Of a stretch of 60,466 nt of DNA, positions 33,559 through 42,966 are shown piece by piece. The stretch's first letter is position 1. Every line of letters begins with the position of its first letter. A program made the position numbers and the translations under genes. Under the pieces are notes generated by a model. It was not told where the DNA came from. It was given only the letters and a program-made list of their open reading frames with translations, and did no database searches. Source of the DNA: an uncultured Microcaldota archaeon. Lineage in GTDB: Archaea > Micrarchaeota > Micrarchaeia > Anstonellales > Bilamarchaeaceae. Where the stretch lies: positions 1 through 60,466 of the forward strand of contig CAILMQ010000048.1 in NCBI GenBank assembly GCA_903835385.1. The letters run 5' to 3'.

Positions 33559-34563
33559 TTAGCTTCTCGCCACTTTCCTGCAAAAGTCCACCAGCCTGCA
33601 GGAATAGCCGTATTCGTTGTCGTACCAGGCCGACACCTTTGCCAGGTTGCCCATTGCCTTCGTTAGCCCCGCATCCACAATCGCGGACTCGCTTGTCCCG
33701 ATTATGTCGCAGGACACCAGCGGCTCTTCGGTGTAGCCCAATATGCCCTTGAGCTCCTCCCGCGAGGCGCGCTCCAGCTCCCTGTTTATCTCCTTCGCGT
33801 CCGCCTCCTTTTCCAGCAGCAGCGTCATGTCGTTCATGGAGCCGTCAGGCACCGGCACCCGGAACGAAAGGCCGTCGAGCTTTCCCTTGAGCTCGGGCAT
33901 CACGAGGCCGATGGCCTTGGCCGCGCCGGTTTTCGTTGGTATTATGGACACCGCACCGGCCCTCGCCCGCCTCCAGTCCTTGTGCGAGCCATCCAGCATC
34001 CGCTGGTCGTTCGTGTAGGCGTGTATGGTGCTGAGGAAACCCCGTTGCACGCCGAATTTAGCATGAATAACTTTCACCACCGGCGCGAGGCAGTTTGTGG
34101 TGCAGGAGGCCATGGACACGATTTTCATATCCTTGTTGTAGACATGGTCGTTCACTCCGAAGACTATTGTGGCGTCGCATTCTTCTCCAGGGGCGGATAT
34201 GAGCACCTTCTTCGCTCCCGCGCTGATGTGCTTTTCCGCATCCGCGCGCGAGGTGAACTCGCCCGAGCTTTCCAGCACGAGGTCCACCGCGAGCTCTTTC
34301 CATGGCAGCTTGAGCGGGTCAGCCTCCTGTATCCATTTTATCTCGTGGCCGTTCACGCAGAAGTTCCCGTTCTTGTTTGCAACCTCGCCCTTGAACCTGC
34401 CGAATGTAGAATCGTATTTGAACAGATGGACGTGCATGTCCATGTCGCTTCTCGTGTTTATGGCCACGATTTCGAATTCCTTTCCAACGGCCCCGCCTGC
34501 CACTGCGGCGCGGAGGAAATTCTTCCCTATCCTGCCAAACCCTGATATGGCTACCCTCAGCAT
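33559..34563 (-). CDS. gap: Glyceraldehyde-3-phosphate dehydrogenase, class I (bacterial type)
   Basis: 334 residues. The Rossmann start is RVAISGFGRIGKNFLRA. The catalytic Cys154 is in SMASCTTNCLAP and the active-site neighbourhood includes IHAYTNDQRMLDGSHKDWRRARAG and SWYDNEYGYS. This is the class I enzyme of bacteria and eukaryotes; most archaea use the unrelated-looking class II form. Transfer from bacteria is therefore likely. ATG 34563 has GGTGGGAG directly upstream. It catalyses the NAD(P)-linked phosphorylating step between triose phosphate and 1,3-bisphosphoglycerate. Confidence 0.94.
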   Translation of the reverse strand: MLRVAISGFGRIGKNFLRAAVAGGAVGKEFEIVAINTRSDMDMHVHLFKYDSTFGRFKGEVANKNGNFCVNGHEIKWIQEADPLKLPWKELAVDLVLESSGEFTSRADAEKHISAGAKKVLISAPGEECDATIVFGVNDHVYNKDMKIVSMASCTTNCLAPVVKVIHAKFGVQRGFLSTIHAYTNDQRMLDGSHKDWRRARAGAVSIIPTKTGAAKAIGLVMPELKGKLDGLSFRVPVPDGSMNDMTLLLEKEADAKEINRELERASREELKGILGYTEEPLVSCDIIGTSESAIVDAGLTKAMGNLAKVSAWYDNEYGYSCRLVDFCRKVARS

Positions 34564-34605
34564 AACTCCCACCCGATTAGTGGATGCAGTAATGGACAAG
34601 AAAAA

Positions 34606-34788
34606 TTATAACCCTTCTTCCTCTGGTTCGCCCTTATTTCCGGCCTCTCGCATCATAATATTAACATTTTCAATCACAATCGGCCCTACGAAGCGGCGCG
34701 GCATAAGCGTGGAAATGCGAAACACTGAAAGCGGCCCCGGCGTGATTGTGGAAACGGCTGGAGAGGATCCGGAAGCGAGCTCGATCAT
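34606..34788 (-). CDS. Possible small coupled protein
   Basis: A 60-residue frame whose ATG shares bases with the stop of the giant gene (TGATG), the arrangement of translational coupling. The sequence has a hydrophobic middle (RRFVGPIVIENVNIMM) and a charged tail (GNKGEPEEEG). No family, no signal peptide. The overlap is the only positive evidence. Confidence 0.35.
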   Translation of the reverse strand: MIELASGSSPAVSTITPGPLSVFRISTLMPRRFVGPIVIENVNIMMREAGNKGEPEEEGL

Positions 34789-37700
34789 CAGGCCGTGATA
34801 TCCGTAATCTCTTCTTTCGGTTCATTCCCCTCCATTTTATCCAGTTTCTTCAGTATTTTCCCGCCGCCCGGCTTCCCAGCCTCCTGCTGCTTCACGATGT
34901 ACAGGCAAAGCACGGCCAGCACCGCCACCGCAGTCACCCCGAGCAGGAGCAGGCTGTTGTTGTTGGTCTTCTTCGCCGCATCAATGCTCCCAAGTATCTT
35001 GTTTCCTAGCACCAGGCTGCCTATGTACTGGCCTGCGGCCGCGGACTTCTTCATGCTCTGGATTTGTTGTTCTATCGCGTCCCTGTCCTGCTGGCCCATG
35101 GAATTCTCGGTTTCGTTATAGGTGTTCTCCACGAGGCTTATCCTGTTGCCCGCCTGCGCACTGAGCAGCCTCATGGTGCCTGCTATGCTTTGCGCGGTCT
35201 GGTCCAGGGCATCTATCTTGTTTTGGATTAGTTCCGGCTCCCCGCTCGCCATGAGCTTGTCCAGCTCGGTTATCGCGCTTTCCACGTCCTTGCCCGTAAA
35301 AACGAACATGGCGCTGTATTCCGTGCCTTTGGCCGCGCTGGCCTCTGCCGCGTATGCCTTGATGCCGGAGCGAACCGAATCCCTGAGCGACTCGAATCCG
35401 CTCCTGAGCCCTGCCCTTGCGGCAAGGGCGGACGCTTCCTGGCCCGCAACAGCGGTTTCCGCCTTTTCCAGGTCTTTTGCCAGGGCAAGGGCATAGCAGA
35501 GCCTTCCTGAGGTGTCCAGGTTGTTCAAATCAGCTTCCACGGCAAGGAACTCCTCCGGAGTCGTGGTGTTCCCGGCTGCCGCGAACCTGAGCCTCAGTTC
35601 GTTATAGCTGTCAAAGGAACTTTTCCTGAAAGCCTTGACCTCGTTGTCCTTCCATTTCAGGTCAACTGCCTCCAGTTCCTTTAGCGCGTCCTGCCCTGTT
35701 TTTCCTTCGCTGTCCGCAAGCCTCCTGGTCAGCTCAACCGCCCTTGCGGAAAGCCGTGCCACGAAGCTGGAGTTCGAGCCGTCCGCATCCGCCAGCGTGG
35801 CGTTTATCTCGTCAAGGCCGGCCTTTATTTCCGACCTGAGCTCTCCGGCCTGCTTCTCCGCGTTCTCCTTTTCAATGTCCTCCTTTTTCATATCCGCTTC
35901 GGCCTGCTTTATCTTCGCCAGCGCCGCATTGGCGTCGCCGGCATCGAGCGCGGCCCTCGCCCCTTCCAGCTCGCCTTTTACGGTGGCGGAATAGTTGGCG
36001 CCGTCCAGAGCGGCGAGTTCCCCGGCCACGTAGCCGCTGGCATTCTCCAGGATGTAGCTCACCCTGATGGAAGCCTCCTTTCCCTGCTTCAGCCCCCTGA
36101 CCTCGTAGGAGTAGCGCCAATCGGCTATCTTCTTCTGGTTTCCGATGCTTTCGCCGCTCAGCGTGAACACGTCGAGTCCGGAAAAGTTCGTTCCCGGTTC
36201 CACGTACACGACAACGCTGTCCAGGTCCATCTTGGGCATGATAACCACGTCATAATCCACCTGGGAGTTGAGGCCCAGGGGCGAGGACTTCAGGTTCACG
36301 GTGCTCTCTTCGTAGGCATCCTGCGCAATGTAGGAAGAGGTGAGTGCGTGGCTGCCCTTCTTCAGCTGCCCGCCCGGAGCAATGCCGTCTATTTTCACGT
36401 TTTCCGCGCCCGCAGGGAGAGTGAGCGAATCCACATCTGCGTCCAGGGTGAAATCCGTTTCATCATCCACGGACGCGCTCCCGTCCCCCAGGCCGAGCGC
36501 TTTTTTCGAGCTCTTGGTGGTGTGCGCAAGGGTTTCGGACTCCTCGAAGGAGATCATGCACTTCCCATAAGGCTCTACTTTTTTGAGAAACACCCTTGCC
36601 CTGTCAGCGCCGGTCATGGCCACGGAACCCACCAGGTCCGCACCCTCCACGATGCCCGAATACATGAGCTGCACCGGCATTGGCAGTTTCACATCAACCG
36701 GAACGTTCTGCGCGCCGTACCCGTTGGCGTTCACCACGAGCATGTCCACGGTTATTTTAGAGGGCCGGTCAAGCGGAACCGAATCGATGAAAACCTCGCT
36801 GTCCACGCTGATGCTTTTGCCCGCAATCTGCGTGGCATAGCCGTCCAGCTCCTTTTCCATCTTCGAGTAGGTGTTTGCAAGGGATTTCAGCCTGCCCAGG
36901 CCTTTCCTGTAATCCACGTTTCCGTTCGCATCCACGAAGCCGCGTTCCGCATTCGCCATGTCAACGCGCAGGTCGTCCGCGTCCCCTCCCACCAGGCCGA
37001 TTCTTTCCAGCAGGCCCGGCCTCTCCTGCCCGAGATAGCCGTACTGCAGTTCCGCTGCGGCGGCCAGGCCATCCTCGGCTTTCCTCACCTCGTCCGTTGC
37101 CCAGCCGTAGTCCGCGTCCTGAATCTGGCCCAGCAGCTCTTCCTGGAAAACGGTCGGAATGCCATCGGTTTTCGCAGCGGCTATCATCTGCCGCAGTTCC
37201 AGCTTCAGCGCCTGCAGGCTGACCGATTCATTCAGCGATTTCGTGGTTTGCAGCGTTTTGGCTTCCCTTGCAGCAGCGGCCGAAGCCGCGAAGTTCCTGT
37301 ATTTGTCCCCGCTAAGCGTGGCATTCTGGCCTGCGGAGAAATAATACCCCGCTTCGGCCAGTTTGTTGCGCACGCTGGCCGTTGCCGGAACTGAACCCAC
37401 CAGCGATTCTGTCCCGGCTATGGCATCCCCAGCCTCGGCCTGCTTCGCTGAAACCACATTGTCGGCTGATGCTTCCAGAAGCGGGAGCGAAGCCTGGAGA
37501 GAGCCGTAGGAAGTGTCCGCAGCAGCCATGTTGCCGACGGCACCCTTAAGGTATCCCTGCCTGGACGCATCCGCCTTATCCGCCGTTGCCGCGCCGTACA
37601 GGGCATCCGCCCCCGCCCTGTCTTTTTTCTTTTCCGCGAACCTCTCAGCCACGGTTCCGGACGGAGCGCCTCCGATTTCGTTGGAAATCGTTTCCGCCCC

Positions 37701-38690
37701 TGCGATGAGCTGGTACTTTTCTTGCTCGAATTCCGCGAGCGCGGCATTCGCAGCATCCCTTTTCCCGACAGCATCATCCCTCGCCTGGTTGTATGAATCT
37801 TCGGCATCGTATTTCGCTTTCGCGGCATTGGCGTGTAATCCGTCCAGCACATCCAGCGCGCCCCTGTTTTTCCAGATAAGGTTCATGGTCCCCGCATAAC
37901 CGGCCATGCCCGGCACGCTCTGGGATGCGTTTTCCCTGATGCGTTCCAGGCCCGCATTCACCGCATTATACTGGCCGTATGTGCCTTCGGTGGAGCCGGA
38001 ATCAATGAAATCAAAACCTGCCCTTGCTTCAAGGCATGCCACATGGCCCGCCCCGGTGTAATCAGCATCGCACAGGCCGGCAAAGGAGGCGGTTTCGTAA
38101 GCGGCCCTCGCGGCGCTCTGGTTTTCTTCCACCCTGTCCATGCTGGACGCGAGCGCATCAACGGAATCCGACATTGTCGTTTCCCATGCGCTTTCGTACC
38201 CGCCGCAATAGCCGATGTACGCCATGGCGTGCCGCTGGTCATTGCCCAGTACCGAGATTATGACATGGCCCACCGACCCCGCCACGCCCAGCGGGCCGAG
38301 CAATCCGGTGGCAAGCGCGTATGGAAGGATGTTCTGGGCTGCAGTATCCATCTCTTTCGCGAGCGCGGTTTTTTGCGCGTATTTTATCTCATCCAGGCAT
38401 TCCTGCGCCAGGACCGTGGCGTTCGCCCTCGCATCCACTGCGGAAGCGAGCAGGCCAGCCTCGTCCGGGCCGAGTTCATATGGTGACATGTTTTCCAGAT
38501 GGAGCGAATCCAGCGTCCGTTCCATTTCGTAAGGCCCGTTGCACACCCATGTCCCGGAAACCTGCTCAAGAAGCGGATTGGCCTCTTTCCAGGCGTATTG
38601 TTCCCACGGATGCGCAATATACGTGCCGAAAGCGGAAGCCGCGAGGCTCAGGATTAGAAACACCAGGACGCACCTGCGAATGAAGCGCAC
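34788..38690 (-). CDS. Very large membrane-anchored coiled-coil surface protein
   Basis: About 1300 residues. The GTG start at 38690 (ribosome binding site GGTGG) is followed at once by a signal peptide (RRCVLVFLILSLAASAFG). Residues up to about 600 are Ala-rich helices (KAKYDAEDSYNQARDDAVGK). A beta-rich middle (SISVDSEVFIDSVPLDRPS to about 900) resembles Ig-like or S-layer modules. A second helical region follows, then one C-terminal transmembrane helix (SLLLLGVTAVAVLAVLCLYI) and a Lys-rich tail. No enzyme motif is visible. The extension to 38717 would start at TTG and is not preferred. A structural or adhesive surface role is inferred. Confidence 0.75.
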   Translation of the reverse strand: MRFIRRCVLVFLILSLAASAFGTYIAHPWEQYAWKEANPLLEQVSGTWVCNGPYEMERTLDSLHLENMSPYELGPDEAGLLASAVDARANATVLAQECLDEIKYAQKTALAKEMDTAAQNILPYALATGLLGPLGVAGSVGHVIISVLGNDQRHAMAYIGYCGGYESAWETTMSDSVDALASSMDRVEENQSAARAAYETASFAGLCDADYTGAGHVACLEARAGFDFIDSGSTEGTYGQYNAVNAGLERIRENASQSVPGMAGYAGTMNLIWKNRGALDVLDGLHANAAKAKYDAEDSYNQARDDAVGKRDAANAALAEFEQEKYQLIAGAETISNEIGGAPSGTVAERFAEKKKDRAGADALYGAATADKADASRQGYLKGAVGNMAAADTSYGSLQASLPLLEASADNVVSAKQAEAGDAIAGTESLVGSVPATASVRNKLAEAGYYFSAGQNATLSGDKYRNFAASAAAAREAKTLQTTKSLNESVSLQALKLELRQMIAAAKTDGIPTVFQEELLGQIQDADYGWATDEVRKAEDGLAAAAELQYGYLGQERPGLLERIGLVGGDADDLRVDMANAERGFVDANGNVDYRKGLGRLKSLANTYSKMEKELDGYATQIAGKSISVDSEVFIDSVPLDRPSKITVDMLVVNANGYGAQNVPVDVKLPMPVQLMYSGIVEGADLVGSVAMTGADRARVFLKKVEPYGKCMISFEESETLAHTTKSSKKALGLGDGSASVDDETDFTLDADVDSLTLPAGAENVKIDGIAPGGQLKKGSHALTSSYIAQDAYEESTVNLKSSPLGLNSQVDYDVVIMPKMDLDSVVVYVEPGTNFSGLDVFTLSGESIGNQKKIADWRYSYEVRGLKQGKEASIRVSYILENASGYVAGELAALDGANYSATVKGELEGARAALDAGDANAALAKIKQAEADMKKEDIEKENAEKQAGELRSEIKAGLDEINATLADADGSNSSFVARLSARAVELTRRLADSEGKTGQDALKELEAVDLKWKDNEVKAFRKSSFDSYNELRLRFAAAGNTTTPEEFLAVEADLNNLDTSGRLCYALALAKDLEKAETAVAGQEASALAARAGLRSGFESLRDSVRSGIKAYAAEASAAKGTEYSAMFVFTGKDVESAITELDKLMASGEPELIQNKIDALDQTAQSIAGTMRLLSAQAGNRISLVENTYNETENSMGQQDRDAIEQQIQSMKKSAAAGQYIGSLVLGNKILGSIDAAKKTNNNSLLLLGVTAVAVLAVLCLYIVKQQEAGKPGGGKILKKLDKMEGNEPKEEITDITA

Positions 38691-38811
38691 TCCACCACCC
38701 CGCTCCTGATGTATCAAAAAACTTTTTTAACCGTTGCTATTGGCACCTGTGCTTACTCCCGCGCCTAATTTATCAGAAAACCGGTGTTTTCTTACTTAAA
38801 AAAGCGTTCCG

Positions 38812-39651
38812 TCACGCCGCCAGCCGTCTCTCTATCCACGCCTTCAGATAAAGGATAGGATGCCACTTTCCCATATCCTCAAGCGTGAAATCCGCTTCCG
38901 CTGCGACTGCCCCTGCAATCTCCGCGACTACCTTCTTTGCGTTGAATTTCAATCTTCGGACAGCCTTTGTCTTTCCGTCAACTTTGCCGTCAATCAGGGC
39001 CTGGTTGACCCTCGCCTCTCCGTCCGCGTCAATAACGAGCCTTTCCGTTCTCTCCTTGCCGGTTTGAGCCGAATCCAATGACAGGCTCCGTGTGACCGTG
39101 CACTGAAATTCAAGCAATTCCACGACCCCTGATTCATGGTGCAAGATGCTGTATTCAAGGATTATCGACCTGCCTTCGCTCGCCGGGCACTCCCTCCTGA
39201 TGCGGTTGTATATGGTTCCCTGATTCGCGTCCGCATCCAGGTGGAGGAGCGTGAATCCGTTACCCAGGTTCGCGTTCCGGGTAAGCCTCGCCGTCCTTGC
39301 GACCGGCACATATACGATGCTGTCCCTGTTCTTGGCGTTTGGTATAGGAGTTATGCCGCCATATTCGTTCGCATTGCAGACCAGGCCGCCTTCACAGTCA
39401 TGTATCGTGGCGACCATGAGCCCGTTCGTAAGGGTGTTCGCCCTCAAATGCACGGTCAGGCCGCCGATGCGCGCCTTTAGCCCGTCCAGGTCGGCATCCT
39501 CCTTGCAAATCCTGCATTTCCTTTCATATCGAGCAGCCTGTGCCAGGTCCCTTCCGTGCACCGACATCCAGTTAATGTATGGAAGATCGGCCGTTGATTT
39601 GATTGCAACTCCGTTTAGGAGTCCGGCTCTCTTTATTGTGCCCGCATTCAT
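38812..39651 (-). CDS. Protein of unknown function
   Basis: 279 residues without signal peptide. Two Cys in RKCRICKED and further ones at HDCEGG and VCNANEYGG could bind metal. A later block reads GFTLLHLDADANQGTIYNRI. The C-terminus is helical (DMGKWHPILYLKAWIERR). ATG 39651 is chosen because the palindromic TATA at 39671-39684 precedes it; reading further upstream would cross the divergent lipoprotein gene. No family recognised. Confidence 0.6.
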   Translation of the reverse strand: MNAGTIKRAGLLNGVAIKSTADLPYINWMSVHGRDLAQAARYERKCRICKEDADLDGLKARIGGLTVHLRANTLTNGLMVATIHDCEGGLVCNANEYGGITPIPNAKNRDSIVYVPVARTARLTRNANLGNGFTLLHLDADANQGTIYNRIRRECPASEGRSIILEYSILHHESGVVELLEFQCTVTRSLSLDSAQTGKERTERLVIDADGEARVNQALIDGKVDGKTKAVRRLKFNAKKVVAEIAGAVAAEADFTLEDMGKWHPILYLKAWIERRLAA

Positions 39652-39670
39652 AATGACGGTTATGCAGCAA

Positions 39671-39754
39671 TATGTTTTAAAACATGCCATTACACCAAAA
39701 CCAACCAACGACCGCGCGCCCGCGCAGGCTGCGGCGCGGGTTAAAATTAAAATC
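39671..39754. promoter_or_regulatory. Divergent promoters for 39651(-) and 39776(+)
   Basis: ATGTTTTAAAACAT (39671-39684) is a perfect palindrome containing a TATA box for the minus gene. GGTTAAAATTAAAATC (39739-39754) serves the plus gene, whose ATG at 39776 would then be almost leaderless. Confidence 0.5.
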
Positions 39755-39775
39755 TTCCGAGTCAATATAACCCCC

Positions 39776-40324
39776 ATGCGAAACTCCATTTTCATAGCAT
39801 TGCTGCTGGCATTCGTTTTCATCGCCGGCTGCACCACTCCGGCTCCCGAAGCGCAGGCGAACAACAGCACGACGCAGGCCGTTCCTGCCGCGAACGCCAC
39901 GGCGAACAGCACGCAGGACACTGGCGCCATGGAAATTCCGGCCAACGCCTCTGAAAATCTTTCCGCGAACGCTTCGGAGCAGAACTTTTCCATAGACCTG
40001 CACAAGGTATATTCCGACGATGGAAAACTCATCGTATATTACTTCTACTCGCACACCTGCCCCAAATGCAAGGCAATAGAGCCGTTCGTGGAGTCAATAG
40101 CAAAACAATACGCGAACGTCACGCAGTGGCAGAGCTTTGACATAAACAACAAGGACGACAGGGCAACATATTTCCGCTTTTTCAAGGAGTTCAACCTCAC
40201 CCAGAACCGCTCCGGAGTCCCGGCCATCCTGGTGAACAACACCGTTCTTTGGGGAAGGTTCGAGATAAACGACTCGCTGGAGCAGGAAATCAACGGCTCG
40301 CTCGCGCCGAGCGGCCGTCAATAA
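39776..40324 (+). CDS. Thioredoxin-like lipoprotein
   Basis: 182 residues. A signal peptide ends in a lipobox (FVFIAGC), so the Cys is probably lipid-modified. An Asn/Thr/Ala-rich spacer of about 50 residues with glycosylation sequons leads to a thioredoxin fold: LIVYYFYSHTCPKCKAIEPF with the CPKC redox pair, and the cis-Pro in SGVPAILVNN. It likely handles disulfides of secreted proteins, of which this window has many Cys-rich examples. Its partner oxidase or DsbB/VKOR-like protein is not seen here. Confidence 0.85.
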   Translation: MRNSIFIALLLAFVFIAGCTTPAPEAQANNSTTQAVPAANATANSTQDTGAMEIPANASENLSANASEQNFSIDLHKVYSDDGKLIVYYFYSHTCPKCKAIEPFVESIAKQYANVTQWQSFDINNKDDRATYFRFFKEFNLTQNRSGVPAILVNNTVLWGRFEINDSLEQEINGSLAPSGRQ

Positions 40325-40327
40325 TCT

Positions 40328-40335
40328 CTTTAACC
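40328..40335 (+). promoter_or_regulatory. TATA box of pelA
   Basis: CTTTAACC is centred about 26 bases before the ATG at 40357, overlapping the end of the lipoprotein gene by none. It predicts a leaderless pelA mRNA. Confidence 0.45.
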
Positions 40336-40356
40336 TTCATCACCCAAATCCAGTCC

Positions 40357-41388
40357 ATGAAGGTAACCCACTTCGACCCCAAGACCGGCGAGCTCAAGGT
40401 GACCGCCGACACTGTGGACGACCTCTGGCACCTGGACAAGGTCCTGGGTCCAGGGTCCAGGGTCGAGGCTCACACCATGAGGACCTACAAGGTGGGGAAC
40501 AGGGAGGAGAAGAAGCACGTCTTCATCACCATAGAGGTGGAGCGCGTTGAGTTCAGCAAGTCGCTGAACCGGCTGAGGCTGCTCGGTAAAATCGTGGCAG
40601 GCGATCCCGAGGAGTTCGTGCAGATGGGGAAGCACCACACCATAGAGGTCTCCCCGGGTGACAAAATCAGGATTTTCCAGCAGTGGAAATCCCATCAGCT
40701 GAACCGGCTCAAGGAGGCGGAAAAGGAGTCCAAGAAGCCGAAAATCCGCATAATCGTGCTGGATGACGAAAAAGCCCTTACCGCGATGGTCCGGGCCTAC
40801 GGAATAGAGTACGGGGCCGAGTTATACTCCTCGGCAAGCAAGAAAGACGAAAAGCACGACGAAAGCGTACGCTCCTATTTCGGGAACATCGCCGCGGAAA
40901 TAGAACGCCACCCGGAAAAATACGTGGTCGCGGGCCCGGGATTCACCAGGGACAACCTGAAAAAATTCATTTCCCAGAAATATCCGGACCTGCTCAAGCG
41001 CATTGCCTGGGAGTCCTGCTCCCATGCCGAGCGCGCGGGCGTGAACGAGCTGATGAAGCAGGGCGTGCTGGAGAAAATCATGGGCGAGGAGCGCATAGAG
41101 CGCGAGACCAAGCTGGTGGAGGAGCTTATCGCTGAGATACACAGGGACAGCGGGCTCGCAGCCTACGGAGTCAAAGAGGTCGCTAAGGCGGTGGATGCAT
41201 TCGCGGTGAAGCAGGTCCTTGTGCTTGACGAATACCTGCGCACTGACAAGGAGGCGGAGGCGTTGGTGGAGAGGGCTGACAAATCAAAGGCAGCAATCAT
41301 AATAATCTCTTCGGAAGAGGAGCCGGGCATGAAGCTCAAAGGATTCGGGAAAATCGCGGCCCTGCTGAAGTTCAAGCTCAGGGAATAA
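40357..41388 (+). CDS. pelA: Pelota, ribosome rescue factor
   Basis: 343 residues of the archaeal Pelota/Dom34 family, an eRF1 paralog that with aIF2/EF-1A-type GTPases and ABCE1 frees stalled ribosomes. The N-terminal Sm-like domain has DTVDDLWHLDKVLGPGSRVEA. The central domain carries VVAGPGFTRDNLKKFI, and the C-terminal domain VLVLDEYLRTD. No GGQ motif, as expected for Pelota rather than release factor. The gene has its own TATA box. Confidence 0.93.
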   Translation: MKVTHFDPKTGELKVTADTVDDLWHLDKVLGPGSRVEAHTMRTYKVGNREEKKHVFITIEVERVEFSKSLNRLRLLGKIVAGDPEEFVQMGKHHTIEVSPGDKIRIFQQWKSHQLNRLKEAEKESKKPKIRIIVLDDEKALTAMVRAYGIEYGAELYSSASKKDEKHDESVRSYFGNIAAEIERHPEKYVVAGPGFTRDNLKKFISQKYPDLLKRIAWESCSHAERAGVNELMKQGVLEKIMGEERIERETKLVEELIAEIHRDSGLAAYGVKEVAKAVDAFAVKQVLVLDEYLRTDKEAEALVERADKSKAAIIIISSEEEPGMKLKGFGKIAALLKFKLRE

Positions 41389-41414
41389 GATTTAAACAAA
41401 GCCTCGTTCATATC

Positions 41415-41888
41415 ATGACGAGTGGTCCTATGTCCGACATCATCATCCCCCTGTTGCAGGCAGCAGGCGCTTCCGGCGCCTCCACGGCCGCTTCCGCAGG
41501 CGTTCTTGGTATAATCGCTGTTTTCTACGCAGCGATGTTCGCAATGGGCGCCGCGGTCATCTTGTTTTATTGTGCCATCATCCTGTTCTGGCTCGTCATA
41601 GTGGCCCTTTGGATATGGATGCTCATTGACTGCCTTACCAGGAAGGATTTCGACAAGGAGGACGACAAGCTCCTCTGGGCCATCGTGATACTGCTCGGCA
41701 GCTGGGTAGGCGCGCTGCTGTATTATTTCCTGGTGAAGCGGAAGAGGGACGCGCTGGCTGCAGCGCAGGGGACTGCGCCGGAGCAGCAGCCCGCAGATGA
41801 GAAACAGCAGCCAGTTGAGCCCGCAGCCCCGCCGCAGCCGAGAGGCAGGAAGAAAGCGCAACTTATCGCCATTGATGTCAAAAAGTGA
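41415..41888 (+). CDS. Membrane protein with PLDc_N-like domain
   Basis: 157 residues (152 from the alternative ATG 41430). Three hydrophobic helices: an Ala-rich one, a long one (FWLVIVALWIWMLIDCLTR) and a third (LLWAIVILLGSWVGALLYYF). The WxLIDCL ... LLWAIVIL ... GALLYYFLVxR arrangement matches the PLDc_N domain found alone or before phospholipase D-like enzymes. A Pro/Gln-rich cytoplasmic tail with basic end follows. ATTTAAAC at 41390-41397 is the TATA box. Confidence 0.72.
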   Translation: MTSGPMSDIIIPLLQAAGASGASTAASAGVLGIIAVFYAAMFAMGAAVILFYCAIILFWLVIVALWIWMLIDCLTRKDFDKEDDKLLWAIVILLGSWVGALLYYFLVKRKRDALAAAQGTAPEQQPADEKQQPVEPAAPPQPRGRKKAQLIAIDVKK

Positions 41889-41891
41889 AGC

Positions 41892-41900
41892 TATTTAAAA
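41892..41900 (+). promoter_or_regulatory. TATA box of the synthetase-like pair
   Basis: TATTTAAAA is centred 27 bases before the ATG at 41923, predicting a leaderless transcript that starts with this gene and fixes its start codon. Confidence 0.55.
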
Positions 41901-41922
41901 TACATCCTTCTATAACATACTT

Positions 41923-42966
41923 ATGGGTGACGTCACTTTCAGTTCCATCAAGCCCGCACTGGCAGCCACGATGAAGGGCAGGGGTGTGAAGCAGGTGCGG
42001 GAATTCAAATCCCTGGAGGGCCACGGGTTCGACAACATCAGCATGGGCGCCAGGCCGAGCGGCACGCTGCACATGGGCAATCTCTTCGTCCTGGCCTCAT
42101 GCATGCACTACCTGCGCATCAACAGCAATGCCCGGGTGCATGTGGACATCATGGACCTTGATTTCGACAACCAGCGCGGCCTGGTGTTCACGCCGTTCGT
42201 CAATCTGCCCGGCACCAGGGATTTCATAGGGCAGCTGAATGCCGCAGTGGAGATTCTCTCCGGTGAGCTGAAAGTGGCGTCGGACCGCGTCAAAATACGC
42301 TATTTCTCCGACCGGCTGAAACAAGGCGATTCCGAGCTCAGGAAGATGCTCCTCAGGCTGGCAAAGAACAAAGAATCAGTGAAAGCCGTCAAATACTCCA
42401 TCTCAGACAGGCCGGGCCGCTATGACACCCCGCCAATATCCATGATATGCGAGAGCTGCGGCCAGTCCAGCAGCAACTTCGCCCATTACCGCTCAACCAG
42501 GAGCCTATTTACTGCGGACTGCGGCAATGTGACCTGCACCGTCGGAGAATACGCCTCCGACCTTTCCTCCGCGCTTTTCAATGTGCACTACCTGGTGGAC
42601 CCCATAAGAGACCTGCTCCTGGCTCCAAACACCCTCCATGTCTACGGAGGCGACTACGGCCTGCCCCATGGCCAAAGCGATACCCTGAGATTCATGCGCG
42701 TGGCGGCCGTCATGGAGGCAACCAGGCTGAACCTGGGGCTGGAGACCGAGACGCCATCCTTTTTCATAACCCCCCTGATAACGGACCAGCACGGCAAGAA
42801 GATATCCAAGAGCGAGCGCAACGGAGGGCAGGTGGCGGGAGACATTGCCACCCACCTGAAAGAGGAAATAGCGCACGTGGTCAAGCTCATGGGGCTCTAC
42901 ATAGACGGCACGCTTAAAGGGCTCAGCCTGATGCGGTCTACGGATGGTGAACCGTGTGATGTATAA
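41923..42966 (+). CDS. Class I aminoacyl-tRNA synthetase-like protein A (LysRS-I-like core)
   Basis: 347 residues with the hallmarks of a class I synthetase core: ARPSGTLHMGN at 43-53 (HIGH-like), DLDFDNQRG after the first half-fold, a four-Cys zinc knuckle (C176ESC179, C200, C205), YGGDYGLPHGQSD, and GKKISKSE at 291-298 (KMSKS-like). The PSGxxHxGN form and the zinc Cys recall lysyl-tRNA synthetase I, but that enzyme is about 150 residues longer; the anticodon-binding domain is missing. It overlaps its paralog at 42944 by 23 bases. It could activate an amino acid for a non-translational product or load a carrier or tRNA alone; inference. Confidence 0.7.
   Translation: MGDVTFSSIKPALAATMKGRGVKQVREFKSLEGHGFDNISMGARPSGTLHMGNLFVLASCMHYLRINSNARVHVDIMDLDFDNQRGLVFTPFVNLPGTRDFIGQLNAAVEILSGELKVASDRVKIRYFSDRLKQGDSELRKMLLRLAKNKESVKAVKYSISDRPGRYDTPPISMICESCGQSSSNFAHYRSTRSLFTADCGNVTCTVGEYASDLSSALFNVHYLVDPIRDLLLAPNTLHVYGGDYGLPHGQSDTLRFMRVAAVMEATRLNLGLETETPSFFITPLITDQHGKKISKSERNGGQVAGDIATHLKEEIAHVVKLMGLYIDGTLKGLSLMRSTDGEPCDV

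Noticed and set aside
39652-40032. N-terminal extension of the minus-strand gene ending at 38812
   Set aside because: It would run antisense through the thioredoxin-like lipoprotein and across the palindromic TATA box; ATG 39651 is the better start.
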